From Iodobacter fluviatilis (lineage in GTDB: Bacteria > Pseudomonadota > Gammaproteobacteria > Burkholderiales > Chitinibacteraceae), in assembly GCF_004194535.1 (NCBI RefSeq), contig NZ_CP025781.1, positions 2,604,001 to 2,668,000 on the forward strand: a stretch of DNA of 64,000 bases, in the 5' to 3' direction. The notes beneath the pieces were generated by a model. That model was not told where the DNA came from. It saw only the letters and a list, made by a program, of their open reading frames with translations, and ran no database searches. Positions within the stretch are counted from its first letter, which is position 1. Every line of letters begins with the position of its first letter. The position numbers and the translations under genes are program-made. Positions 1-7,479 of the stretch are shown piece after piece.

Positions 1-584
1 CTCTTTTGGCCGTATCTAAAGAAAATGCGCCGTTGCTTAAAACAGAAGCTGCACCCGTGGTGGCCTTGCACACTCCTGTTGCAGAGGCTAAACCTGCTGG
101 GCCTACACATACCGTGGCAGAGCCGGTGGGTAGCTCACGTTGGGGCGATGCGGTTGCGCAGCGGGTATCAATGATGTTGCAAGATAAGCATCAGCAGATT
201 GATATGCAGCTTAATCCACCGCATCTTGGCCCAATGGAAGTGCGTTTAACCATGTCGGGAGAGCAAGCGAGTGTGGTGTTTAGCTCGCAACATGCTTCGG
301 TACGTGAGGCGCTTGCTGCAGCTACACCTAGGCTAACAATGTTGCTGGCTGACCAAGGTATTCAGCTGAGTAATGTGCAAGTTGCCTCTGATTCATTAAA
401 TCAACATGCCCAGCAACAGGCGCAGCAGCAAGCTAGTAGTCAACAGATGGAGCAGCAGCAGCATCAATCTAGATCGAGGCAATTTGCTGGAAATCTGACA
501 GATAATTATAGCGATGGGTTGCCACGAGTGATGACGGATGTTCACGTACCTGTAGCGCGTAGCGGTCTAAATCTTTATGTTTAA
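1..584 (+). CDS. fliK: Flagellar hook-length control protein FliK, 3' part
   Basis: The gene is cut by the left window edge; the frame is open from base 3 and no genuine start is visible. The visible residues hold the FliK C-terminal domain: LNPPHLGPMEVRLTM near residues 70-84, then SVREALAAATPRL, LLADQGIQLSNVQV and a Gln-rich tail. FliK is secreted as a molecular ruler and its C-terminal domain switches the FlhB export gate from hook to filament substrates. It lies directly upstream of fliL to fliR in the same direction, the usual flagellar order. A strong hairpin with a T tract follows about 100 bases after the stop, so fliL onwards may have its own promoter. Confidence 0.93.
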   Translation, partial: LLAVSKENAPLLKTEAAPVVALHTPVAEAKPAGPTHTVAEPVGSSRWGDAVAQRVSMMLQDKHQQIDMQLNPPHLGPMEVRLTMSGEQASVVFSSQHASVREALAAATPRLTMLLADQGIQLSNVQVASDSLNQHAQQQAQQQASSQQMEQQQHQSRSRQFAGNLTDNYSDGLPRVMTDVHVPVARSGLNLYV

Positions 585-681
585 ACAAGGCGCGTCTTGT
601 TGTTTTGCAGCAAGAGCAGCGCCTTACTCTCTGTTTGTTAATGCTTTTTAAGCTATAATCAAATGACTTAATTCCAAGGCC

Positions 682-715
682 AGCGCCCCTCGCATTTTAT
701 TGGGGCGCTTTGTTC
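682..715 (+). terminator. Hairpin terminator after fliK
   Basis: AGCGCCCC at 682-689 pairs with GGGGCGCT at 702-709 around a 12-base loop, followed by a short T-rich run. The eight GC-rich pairs would make a stable hairpin that separates fliK from fliL. Confidence 0.65.
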
Positions 716-767
716 TGGTTTTTATTTTATTTTTTATCAAATATTTCAATCCATTCAAGGTGATGTC

Positions 768-1304
768 ATGTCAGATGCCAAAGTGGAAGCCGCGCCTAAA
801 GCGAAGAAAAATATTCTTTTATTTGCTGTGATTGGCTTATTAGTGGTCTTGTTAATCATTGTGGGGGGGGTGGCCGCGTTTTTGCTGACAAAAAGTAGCG
901 ATCCTGCTGCGGATGAAGTGGCGGCAGAAGCCACTGCACACGACGATGCAAAAAAGAAAAAGAAAGATCATAAAAAGAAAGAAGAGCACGCTGCTGTTTT
1001 TGAAAAATTGCCACAATTTACCGTTAACTTGCATTCGGAAGATGGCGATGGCATTTTGCAGACGGATATTTCTTTAGAACTGGGTGATCCAAAGTTAGCC
1101 GAAAAAATTAAAAGTTTGTCGCCTAAAATTCAAGGACAAATTAATAAGCTGCTTCGTGGTAAAACGATGGCAGAAGTAAAAGCACCCGACGGCACCGATA
1201 AGCTGGGTAAAGAAATTCGTGAAATGGTAAATAAAATTTTAGGGGCAGAGAGTGAAGATGAAGGGGTTATTTCAGTTAATTTCACATCATTTATTGTGCA
1301 GTAA
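768..1304 (+). CDS. fliL: Flagellar basal body-associated protein FliL
   Basis: A 178-residue single-pass inner-membrane protein that sits next to the stator units and supports motor torque. It has a short cytoplasmic N-terminus, one membrane helix at about residues 16-40, a Lys-rich charged linker (about 60-74) and a periplasmic FliL domain that begins near FEKLPQFTVNL. The start is supported by an AAGG ribosome site 7 bases upstream. It is the first gene of the fliLMNOPQR block. A 12-bp hairpin follows the stop. Confidence 0.95.
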   Translation: MSDAKVEAAPKAKKNILLFAVIGLLVVLLIIVGGVAAFLLTKSSDPAADEVAAEATAHDDAKKKKKDHKKKEEHAAVFEKLPQFTVNLHSEDGDGILQTDISLELGDPKLAEKIKSLSPKIQGQINKLLRGKTMAEVKAPDGTDKLGKEIREMVNKILGAESEDEGVISVNFTSFIVQ

Positions 1305-1317
1305 CTAAGTAAATAAT

Positions 1318-1352
1318 TGATGCTGGGTAGATGGTGTGTTTACCCAGCATCA
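1318..1352 (+). terminator. Stem-loop between fliL and fliM
   Basis: TGATGCTGGGTA pairs perfectly with TACCCAGCATCA across an 11-base loop. There is no T tract after it, so it may be an mRNA-stabilising or attenuating hairpin rather than a full terminator. Confidence 0.4.
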
Positions 1353-1446
1353 GCGAATGTGCTTTAGTTGCAAATATCTACAGCTCAGCCGAGTTGAATA
1401 CAAATTATATTAAATAACGGGTAATAGTTTATCCGGGCTAAGGATT

Positions 1447-2469
1447 ATGTCAGACGATATCCTTTCTCAGGAAGAGGTTGACGCGCTACTGCGTGGTGTG
1501 ACCGGTGAAGACGATTCTTCCGACGACGAGGTCGATGCTTCTGCTGTTCGCGATTATGACATTGGTCGCCAAGAGCGCATTGTTCGTGGGCGGATGCCTA
1601 CGCTTGAAATTTTAAATGAGCGCTTTGCACGTAATTTGCGCGTGGCCTTATTTAACTTTATGCGCCGCAATGCTGAAATTTCCGTTGGCCCCGTTCGGGT
1701 GCAAAAATATAGCGAATTTATTCGTAATCTGGTGGTCCCTACCAATTTAAATTTGATTCAAATGAAGCCGCTGCGCGGAACAGGATTATTTATTTTTGAT
1801 CCTGATTTTGTGTTTTTGGTGGTGGATAATTTATTTGGCTCGGACGGTCGTTATCATGTGCGGGTTGAAGGGCGTGATTTTACAGCCACCGAGCAGCGGA
1901 TTATTCAGCGTCTCTTGGATGTGGTTTTTGAAGAGTACGAAAAAGCGTGGGTTCCGGTTTTTCCTTGCGAATTTGTTTACATCCGTTCAGAAATGAATAC
2001 TCAGTTTGCTAATATTGCCACGCCAACTGAAGTAGTGGTGGCCTATACCTTTAAAATTGAATTGGGTGCGGGTGGTGGGGATTTTCATATCTGCTTCCCC
2101 TATTCAATGATCGAGCCTATTCGCGATGTGCTGTATAGCACGATGCAGGCTGACCGAATTGAAGTGGATAATCGTTGGACCACTTTAATGCAAAAGCAAA
2201 TTCAGCATGCTGAGGTTGATTTGGTGGCCACTTTGGGCAATGCCAAGGTCACTTTAGGAGAGATTTTAGAGCTGCAGCTGGGGGATATTATTTCTTTAGA
2301 AATCCCTGAGGCCATTATTGCTGCGGTAGATAATGTGCCCGTATTGGAGTGCAAATACGGCACTTTAAATGGGCAGTATGCTTTAAGGGTAAGTAAAGTA
2401 TTGGGTTCCGCTGAAGCTTTAACGGGGAGCGAAACAGAAAGCCAATTAAATGACGAGGAGCAGAAATAA
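1447..2469 (+). CDS. fliM: Flagellar motor switch protein FliM
   Basis: A 340-residue C-ring protein that binds phosphorylated CheY and sets the direction of rotation. The N-terminus has the conserved CheY-binding peptide (ILSQEEVDALLRG at residues 5-17). A CheC-like middle domain follows, with the RNLRVALFNFMRR and EFIRNLVVPTNLN stretches, then a C-terminal SpoA domain (about 250-325) that pairs with FliN. The length is normal for the family. An AAGGA site precedes the start. The fliN gene begins about 100 bases downstream. Confidence 0.97.
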   Translation: MSDDILSQEEVDALLRGVTGEDDSSDDEVDASAVRDYDIGRQERIVRGRMPTLEILNERFARNLRVALFNFMRRNAEISVGPVRVQKYSEFIRNLVVPTNLNLIQMKPLRGTGLFIFDPDFVFLVVDNLFGSDGRYHVRVEGRDFTATEQRIIQRLLDVVFEEYEKAWVPVFPCEFVYIRSEMNTQFANIATPTEVVVAYTFKIELGAGGGDFHICFPYSMIEPIRDVLYSTMQADRIEVDNRWTTLMQKQIQHAEVDLVATLGNAKVTLGEILELQLGDIISLEIPEAIIAAVDNVPVLECKYGTLNGQYALRVSKVLGSAEALTGSETESQLNDEEQK

Positions 2470-2565
2470 AAATATCTAGCGGCTAATGAATAGCAAATAA
2501 AAATACTTAGCCAAGGTAAATTGATCGTGGTTGAGATTAAATGGTAAGCCAATGAGGATTTTGTA

Positions 2566-2979
2566 ATGGCTGATGAAGATGAAATGGCAATGGATGATTG
2601 GGCTGCGGCCCTTGCCGAGCAAGATGTAGCCGATGCAGCATCGGCTTCTGGCCCTGAAGTGCAGGCTGCGGATATTTTTCAGCGTTTTGACGCAAGTGCA
2701 CCTATTGCTAATGCACCTAGCAATATTGATATGATTTTGGATATCCCTGTTTCACTGACTGTGGAGCTGGGGCGGACTAAAATTGCGATTCGTAGCTTAC
2801 TGCAATTAGCGCAGGGATCAGTGGTAGAGCTAGATGGGATGGCGGGGGAGCCAATGGATGTACTGGTGAATGGCTGCTTAATTGCCCAAGGGGAAGTGGT
2901 GGTGGTGAATGATAAGTTTGGTATTCGCCTCACCGATATTATTACCCCCGCAGAGCGAATTCGCCGCTTACATAAATAG
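2566..2979 (+). CDS. fliN: Flagellar motor switch protein FliN
   Basis: A 137-residue C-ring protein. The acidic, Ala-rich N-terminal third is variable. The SpoA domain covers about residues 55-132 (NIDMILDIPVSLTVELGRT, then GEVVVVNDKFGIRLTDII and a terminal RIRRL). FliN forms the base of the switch complex with FliM and docks the FliH-FliI export ATPase. The start is preceded by AGGA. It lies between fliM and fliO on the same strand; 126 bases separate it from fliO. Confidence 0.96.
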   Translation: MADEDEMAMDDWAAALAEQDVADAASASGPEVQAADIFQRFDASAPIANAPSNIDMILDIPVSLTVELGRTKIAIRSLLQLAQGSVVELDGMAGEPMDVLVNGCLIAQGEVVVVNDKFGIRLTDIITPAERIRRLHK

Positions 2980-3105
2980 CTTCGGATACTGTCAATGGCC
3001 CGCTGTCCTTTATTTGTTCAGAGATTTACAGCGGGTTGTTTATAGCGAGAGCGCTTTACAAAACTTCATTACTAATACATGCCTACACGATTATCGTGAG
3101 AATTT

Positions 3106-3549
3106 ATGAAATCTCTATGCTGCAAAGTGTTGTTTTTTTTCTGCTTTATGTTTGCCGGCTGTTTACCTGCTCATGCAAATGCGTCTTCCCCTGCTACCGC
3201 CCCCGCTTCAAGTTTAATGTCTATTGCTCAAGTAGTGTTGGCATTAGGTTTTGTTATTGCCCTGATTGTATTTAGTGCTTGGCTAGTGCGTAGGTTCTCT
3301 TTAATGCCTATGGGGGCTAAAGGGCAGGTATTAAAGGTGGTTACTGGTGTGATGGTAGGGGCTAAAGAACGGGTCGTTGTGGTGGAAGTAGAGGGGCGTT
3401 GGCTGGTGCTGGGCGTTACGGCTAATACCGTTAATTTATTACATAGCTTGGATGCACCTGAGCAAGCTGAGACAGTATTGGTTCCACAGGCTTTTTCTCA
3501 GCAATTTTCTGCTAAATTGGCCGCAGCTTTGCAAAGGGCACCACATTGA
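3106..3549 (+). CDS. fliO: Flagellar biosynthesis protein FliO
   Basis: A 147-residue membrane protein that helps assemble the FliP ring of the flagellar export gate. It starts with a signal-like hydrophobic stretch (residues 1-25, ending near AHANA). A membrane helix follows at about 38-62 ([24 protein letters not shown]), then a small beta-rich cytoplasmic domain with [19 protein letters not shown]. FliO is poorly conserved, and the call rests on this topology plus its position directly before fliP. Its stop overlaps the fliP start. Confidence 0.9.
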   Translation: MKSLCCKVLFFFCFMFAGCLPAHANASSPATAPASSLMSIAQVVLALGFVIALIVFSAWLVRRFSLMPMGAKGQVLKVVTGVMVGAKERVVVVEVEGRWLVLGVTANTVNLLHSLDAPEQAETVLVPQAFSQQFSAKLAAALQRAPH

Positions 3550-4301
3550 AACGCTTGATGATGGCTCTCTTGGGGATTTTATTTGGCTTATGCATTGCTG
3601 CCGTTGCGGGTGCTGCTGATCCGGGAATTCCCTTTATGACCGCCAATGCGCAAACAGGTGGTACACAATATAGCTTACCGATTCAAACACTATTATTTTT
3701 AACCGCCATTAGCTTTTTACCCGCTATATTGTTAATGATGACGGCATTTACTCGTATTATTATTGTATTGTCTTTATTGCGCCAAGCCCTTGGCACGATG
3801 CAAGCCCCGCCTAATCAAGTGATTGTCGGTTTGTCTTTGTTCCTTACTTTTTTTGTGATGTCACCAGTATTTGATAATATATACCAGGTTGCTTATCAGC
3901 CTTATGCAGAGCAAAAAATAGGTTTTAATCAAGCGGTAGAAAAAGGCGTAGTACCGTTAAAAGACTTTATGCTTAAGCAAACACGGCAAAAAGATTTGGC
4001 ATTTTTTATTGAATTATCTGACATACAAAAACCGAATGGCCCAGAGGATGTGAGTTTACGTATTCTGGTGCCCGCCTTCGTGACCAGTGAGCTTAAAACC
4101 GCATTTCAAATTGGCTTTATTGTTTTTATCCCATTTATTATCATTGATTTTGTAGTGGCGAGTATTTTAATGGCAATGGGGATGATGATGGTGTCTCCTG
4201 TGATTATTTCATTGCCTTTTAAGCTAATGCTATTTGTTTTGGTTGATGGCTGGACACTATTAATGGGCTCGCTAGTCCAAAGCTTTTACGTTTCAGGATA
4301 G
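3546..4301 (+). CDS. fliP: Flagellar export gate protein FliP
   Basis: A 251-residue core subunit of the FliPQR export gate. A cleavable signal peptide at residues 1-23 ends near AGAAD. Membrane helices and conserved blocks follow: [38 protein letters not shown] and [21 protein letters not shown] at 3546 is preferred because it overlaps the fliO stop (TTGA) and has an AAAGGG site 7 bases upstream. An ATG at 3558 is the alternative. Confidence 0.96.
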   Translation: MKRLMMALLGILFGLCIAAVAGAADPGIPFMTANAQTGGTQYSLPIQTLLFLTAISFLPAILLMMTAFTRIIIVLSLLRQALGTMQAPPNQVIVGLSLFLTFFVMSPVFDNIYQVAYQPYAEQKIGFNQAVEKGVVPLKDFMLKQTRQKDLAFFIELSDIQKPNGPEDVSLRILVPAFVTSELKTAFQIGFIVFIPFIIIDFVVASILMAMGMMMVSPVIISLPFKLMLFVLVDGWTLLMGSLVQSFYVSG

Positions 4302-4303
4302 CC

Positions 4304-4573
4304 ATGACGCCAGAAACAGTTGTAACAGTGATTCAAAGGGCCATGGAAGTCATGGTGCTGTTAGGTGGGCCATTATTGCTAACCGCGCTAGTCGTTGGCT
4401 TGGTGGTGAGCATTTTTCAAGCTGCTACGCAAATCAATGAAGCGTCTTTATCCTTTATTCCCAAGCTGTTGATTACCTTTTTAGTCTTTGTACTGATTGG
4501 CCCTTGGATGATTGAAACGGCAATGGATTACACTATTCGCTTATTTCAAAGTATTCCGCAAATGATAGGCTAG
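4304..4573 (+). CDS. fliQ: Flagellar export gate protein FliQ
   Basis: An 89-residue two-helix membrane protein (helices about 16-40 and 50-75) of the flagellar type III export gate, with the family signature VSIFQAATQINEASLSFIPK. It starts two bases after the fliP stop, with a ribosome site (CAGGA) inside the end of fliP, so the two are probably translationally coupled. Length is exactly typical. Confidence 0.97.
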   Translation: MTPETVVTVIQRAMEVMVLLGGPLLLTALVVGLVVSIFQAATQINEASLSFIPKLLITFLVFVLIGPWMIETAMDYTIRLFQSIPQMIG

Positions 4574-4580
4574 GGGTAAC

Positions 4581-5381
4581 GTGAAGGATATTTGGACTGT
4601 TAGCCACGCGCAAATTGACCTCTGGTTGGGTATTTTTTGGTGGCCATTTTGTCGCATCTTTGGATTTTTATTATCCGACCCATTTTATTCCAGTAAAGCC
4701 ATATCCGTAAAAGTGCGCGTGGCAATTGCTATCTTTTTGTCATTAATTATTGGCCCAGTATTACCTGCTATGCCACAAGTACCGATTGTTTCCCCCGAAG
4801 GGATTTTAATCGTTATTAATCAACTACTCATTGGCATTGCAATTGGCTATGTGGTACGAATTATTTTTTCTGCCATGGAAATGGCTGGGCACTTATCCGG
4901 TTTGCAAATGGGCTTGGGCTTTGCTACGTTTTACGATCCCTTGCATGCTACGAGTGTGCCGATTGTGGCTCAGTTTTTAAGCTTAATGACCATTTTGGTA
5001 TTCTTGGCTTTAAATGGCCATCTATTGGTATTGCATACTTTATTAGATAGCTTTAATACCTTGCCTATTCGAGTGCAGCCTATTTCTGGATTAGGGTTTA
5101 AAATGCTGGCGGAATATGGGTCATTAATTTTTCGCTACGGCGTATTACTTGCTTTGCCGGTGGTTGGCTCTTTGTTGGTGACCAATTTAGCAGTGGGAGT
5201 GATGACGCGTGCCGCACCGCAGCTGAATGTGTTTGCTGTAGGTTTTCCTTTGATGATGGGCATTGGCTTAGGTGCGATGTATTTATCGCTGCCTTATATG
5301 CCTGCTCATATTGATATTATGTTGAGTGAAGGCTCGCGCTTTGTTGTTAAAATGTTGGCTGCGTTTGCTGGAAAAACCTGA
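4581..5381 (+). CDS. fliR: Flagellar export gate protein FliR
   Basis: A 266-residue polytopic membrane protein that completes the FliPQR gate, with about six hydrophobic segments and typical motifs ([17 protein letters not shown] near residues 105-121, [19 protein letters not shown] near 206-224). It starts with GTG, preceded by AGGGG, seven bases after fliQ. It is the last flagellar gene in the window; no flhB follows, and the next gene is folE2 with its own promoter-like sequence. Confidence 0.97.
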   Translation: MKDIWTVSHAQIDLWLGIFWWPFCRIFGFLLSDPFYSSKAISVKVRVAIAIFLSLIIGPVLPAMPQVPIVSPEGILIVINQLLIGIAIGYVVRIIFSAMEMAGHLSGLQMGLGFATFYDPLHATSVPIVAQFLSLMTILVFLALNGHLLVLHTLLDSFNTLPIRVQPISGLGFKMLAEYGSLIFRYGVLLALPVVGSLLVTNLAVGVMTRAAPQLNVFAVGFPLMMGIGLGAMYLSLPYMPAHIDIMLSEGSRFVVKMLAAFAGKT

Positions 5382-5453
5382 TATTTTCGATTAGCTCGTT
5401 GTTTTTTCTATATAAGTTTTTACCTATCAATCCTGTAGTTTTTTACAATAATT

Positions 5454-5490
5454 CCCGAGTGCTTTACTCGGGTATTCTCAGTGTTATAAT
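5454..5490 (+). promoter_or_regulatory. Hairpin and probable folE2 promoter
   Basis: CCCGAGT at 5454-5460 pairs with ACTCGGG at 5466-5472 and may end the fli transcript, although no T tract follows. A consensus TATAAT lies at 5485-5490 with a weak -35 (TTTACT, 5463-5468) 16 bases upstream. The -10 lies within GTGTTATAATCTCAC, whose left half resembles a Zur half-site. Zur control is known for some folE2 genes, but the right half is poor here. Confidence 0.4.
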
Positions 5491-5527
5491 CTCACCCATC
5501 AGAATTATTTTTTTGGAGTTATACCCC

Positions 5528-6319
5528 ATGACCATGGCGATTGCCGACGTGCAAAACACGGTGGATACCCGCAATATTGCGATCAATAAAGTGGGCATTA
5601 AGTCCATTCGTCACCCAGTTAAAGTAGCGGATCGTACCGATGGCGTGCAGCACACTATCGCCATGTTTGATATGTATGTGTTCTTGCCTAAGCAATTCAA
5701 AGGCACGCATATGTCGCGCTTTGTGGAAATCTTAAATAGCCACGAAAAAGAAATTTCGGTTGATTCTTTTGAAACGATTTTGCGTGAAATGTGCCAGCGT
5801 TTAGAAGCGGATTCAGGCTATTTGGAAATGCGTTTCCCTTATTTTATTAATAAAATAGCACCTGTATCCGGCGTACAAAGTCTAATGGATTACGATGTTA
5901 CGCTGATTGGCGAGCTTAAAAATGGCGTATTTGAGCAAAAGTTAAGGGTATTGGTTCCAGTAACTAGCCTATGTCCGTGCTCGAAAAAAATCTCAGCTTA
6001 TGGCGCGCACAATCAGCGCTCACACGTGACCGTGACAGCCACATTGGCGCAAAGCGTCTGGATTGAAGAAGTGGTGGCGCTGGTGGAAGCTGAAGCCTCT
6101 TGCGAGCTGTATGGCTTGCTTAAGCGCCCAGATGAAAAATATGTTACAGAACGTGCTTACGATAACCCTAAATTTGTAGAAGATATGGTGCGTGATGTTG
6201 CGGCACGTGTACTCGCTGATCCGCGTGTTAGCGCTTATGTGGTTGAATCAGAAAACTTTGAATCTATCCACAATCACTCCGCCTATGCCCTGATTGAGTA
6301 CGATAAGCGCGAAGCGTAA
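5528..6319 (+). CDS. folE2: GTP cyclohydrolase FolE2 (type IB)
   Basis: A 263-residue COG1469-family enzyme that converts GTP to 7,8-dihydroneopterin triphosphate, the first step of tetrahydrofolate (and queuosine precursor) synthesis. The conserved catalytic-site cysteines lie in [11 protein letters not shown], followed by [10 protein letters not shown]. The frame is open further upstream, but ATG at 5528 has GGAG 9 bases before it and gives the family N-terminus; a second in-frame ATG lies at 5534. FolE2 can use metals other than zinc and often backs up zinc-dependent FolE under zinc limitation. Confidence 0.95.
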   Translation: MTMAIADVQNTVDTRNIAINKVGIKSIRHPVKVADRTDGVQHTIAMFDMYVFLPKQFKGTHMSRFVEILNSHEKEISVDSFETILREMCQRLEADSGYLEMRFPYFINKIAPVSGVQSLMDYDVTLIGELKNGVFEQKLRVLVPVTSLCPCSKKISAYGAHNQRSHVTVTATLAQSVWIEEVVALVEAEASCELYGLLKRPDEKYVTERAYDNPKFVEDMVRDVAARVLADPRVSAYVVESENFESIHNHSAYALIEYDKREA

Positions 6320-6435
6320 TTGTTTCACGAGGTTTGGGATTTGTTTTTGCCACACTTTTCGGCGTATTTTAGTTGCAGGGTGTGTCAAAGTGCGTAAGTC
6401 TGGTATTTTGACAGCAGCACTTTTTTGCAGCGTAG

Positions 6436-6470
6436 TAAGCCTGTGAACATGATTACACAGGCTTATTTTC
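6436..6470 (+). terminator. Terminator after folE2
   Basis: TAAGCCTGTG (6436-6445) pairs with CACAGGCTTA (6456-6465) around a 10-base loop and is followed by TTTTC. It isolates folE2 from the cold-shock gene. Confidence 0.65.
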
Positions 6471-6583
6471 GTGTACCAGTTGACACTTAGATTTTGGCTT
6501 GGGTCTTTTTTTGTCTACGTCTAAGTAAACAATAAATGACGCTGCATAAACAAAGCTATCTAATAATCATCAGGGAATACAAA

Positions 6584-6796
6584 ATGTCTAGCAAAATGAC
6601 CGGTACTGTAAAATTCTTTAATACGGAAAAGGGATTTGGTTTTATCTCTCCTGTAGATGGCAGTAAAGATGTGTTTGTACATTTCTCTGCCATTCAGTCT
6701 ACGAGCTTTAAAACCTTGGATGAAGGGCAGCGTGTTGAGTTTACTATTGAGCAGGGGCAGAAAGGCCCCTCAGCTGCAAACGTAGTTGGTTTGTAA
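6584..6796 (+). CDS. Cold-shock domain protein (CspA family)
   Basis: A 70-residue single cold-shock domain: [20 protein letters not shown] with RNP1 (KGFGFI) and RNP2 (VFVHF). Such proteins bind single-stranded RNA or DNA and melt mRNA structure. The frame is open from 6536, but ATG at 6584 gives the canonical N-terminus, with CAGGGA about 8 bases upstream. More than 100 bases of untranslated sequence separate it from the previous terminator, which would allow a regulatory leader as in cspA mRNAs. Paralogue identity (cspA, cspD or other) cannot be fixed. Confidence 0.93.
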   Translation: MSSKMTGTVKFFNTEKGFGFISPVDGSKDVFVHFSAIQSTSFKTLDEGQRVEFTIEQGQKGPSAANVVGL

Positions 6797-6837
6797 TAGC
6801 CCCAAAGCGGATGCCTAGTTTTAGATAGATTGAGATT

Positions 6838-6863
6838 AAAGCCCCGGCAACGGGGCTTTTTTC
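6838..6863 (+). terminator. Terminator after the cold-shock gene
   Basis: AAGCCCCG pairs with CGGGGCTT around a short loop and is followed by a T run. It ends 18 bases before the start of the next small gene. Confidence 0.8.
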
Positions 6864-6880
6864 AATTTGTGGGAGCGATA

Positions 6881-7063
6881 ATGTATATTATTTTGATTGG
6901 CTATTTATACGTGGTGCTGATGTTTTCTGCGGTGGCAGGCAGCATTGCTAAAGGCTTAACGATATTTTTTATTTTTGGTTTTTTGCCAACCATGTTGATA
7001 GTCTGGCTAAAGCGCGGCAAGCAGATCGTGAAAGAGCGTAAACGGGAAGAAGATAATGAGTAG
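6881..7063 (+). CDS. Small membrane protein of unknown function
   Basis: A 60-residue protein with two hydrophobic helices (about residues 2-23 and 28-45) and a very basic C-terminal tail (KRGKQIVKERKREE). ATG at 6881 is chosen because a GGGAG site lies just before it; an upstream in-frame start at 6830 would run through the terminator hairpin. A perfect GC-rich palindrome begins at the stop codon. No family is recognised. The compact start and ribosome site make it a plausible real gene. Confidence 0.55.
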   Translation: MYIILIGYLYVVLMFSAVAGSIAKGLTIFFIFGFLPTMLIVWLKRGKQIVKERKREEDNE

Positions 7064-7084
7064 GGGCACGGCATGCCGTGCCCC
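7063..7084. repeat. 22-bp perfect palindrome
   Basis: GGGGCACGGCA followed directly by its complement TGCCGTGCCCC. It abuts the inverted repeat element that starts at 7084 and could act as a transcript-ending hairpin. Confidence 0.7.
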
Positions 7085-7251
7085 TAGCAGCCTGTCGGAC
7101 TTAGACGGTCGAAGCGAAAAATCGCATGGTCGAGACCAGATTTTGCCGGATTTGCAGCGCCAATAACGAGTTATTGGTCAAAAATCTGGTGAAATATAGG
7201 CCGATCAGGTGATTTTGCAGCTGGCTGATGCTAAGTCCGACAGGCTGCTAG
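7084..7251. mobile_element. 168-bp MITE-like element with 21-bp perfect terminal inverted repeats
   Basis: Positions 7084-7104 (beginning CTAGCAGCCTGTCGGACTT) are the exact reverse complement of 7231-7251. The interior has further nested inverted repeats (ACCAGATTTTG with CAAAAATCTGGT; CCAATAAC with GTTATTGG) and no open reading frame. Non-coding DNA with long perfect terminal repeats is the usual form of a miniature inverted-repeat transposable element. CTAG flanks both ends but is part of the repeat, so a target duplication cannot be called. The parental transposase is not in the window. Confidence 0.65.
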
Positions 7252-7257
7252 GCTATT

Positions 7258-7479
7258 TTAGCAAGGGCATTTACTGATTTTGCCTGCACCTGGGAAGCGA
7301 GCTTCTAGGCAGTAGCGATAGAACTCATCGCGAGTTTTAGGCTCAATCTCTGGGTGATGCCCGTGCATATGCAGTAGATATGCATCGTAATCGTGGATGC
7401 CCACCATCAGGCGGCAGGTTTGTACCACGCGTTTGGCATTGGTTCTAAATGCTGATCCTGATTGTAAAAATTTAAGCAT
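7258..7479 (-). CDS. ybdD: YbdD/YjiX family small protein, CstA partner
   Basis: A 73-residue DUF466 protein with the family pattern LMVGIHDYDAYLLHMHGHHPE near residues 25-45, a DEFYRYCLEARFPG block and a terminal cysteine pair. In enterobacteria ybdD and yjiX lie directly after the peptide/pyruvate transporters cstA and btsT, and the same arrangement is seen here. The start overlaps the end of cstA by 8 bases and has a strong GGAGG site. It is probably an accessory factor of the transporter; its biochemical role is not clear. Confidence 0.9.
   Translation of the reverse strand: MLKFLQSGSAFRTNAKRVVQTCRLMVGIHDYDAYLLHMHGHHPEIEPKTRDEFYRYCLEARFPGAGKISKCPC

Noticed and set aside
6480-6510. TTGACA before the cold-shock gene as a promoter
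   Set aside because: No acceptable -10 hexamer lies 15-19 bases downstream.
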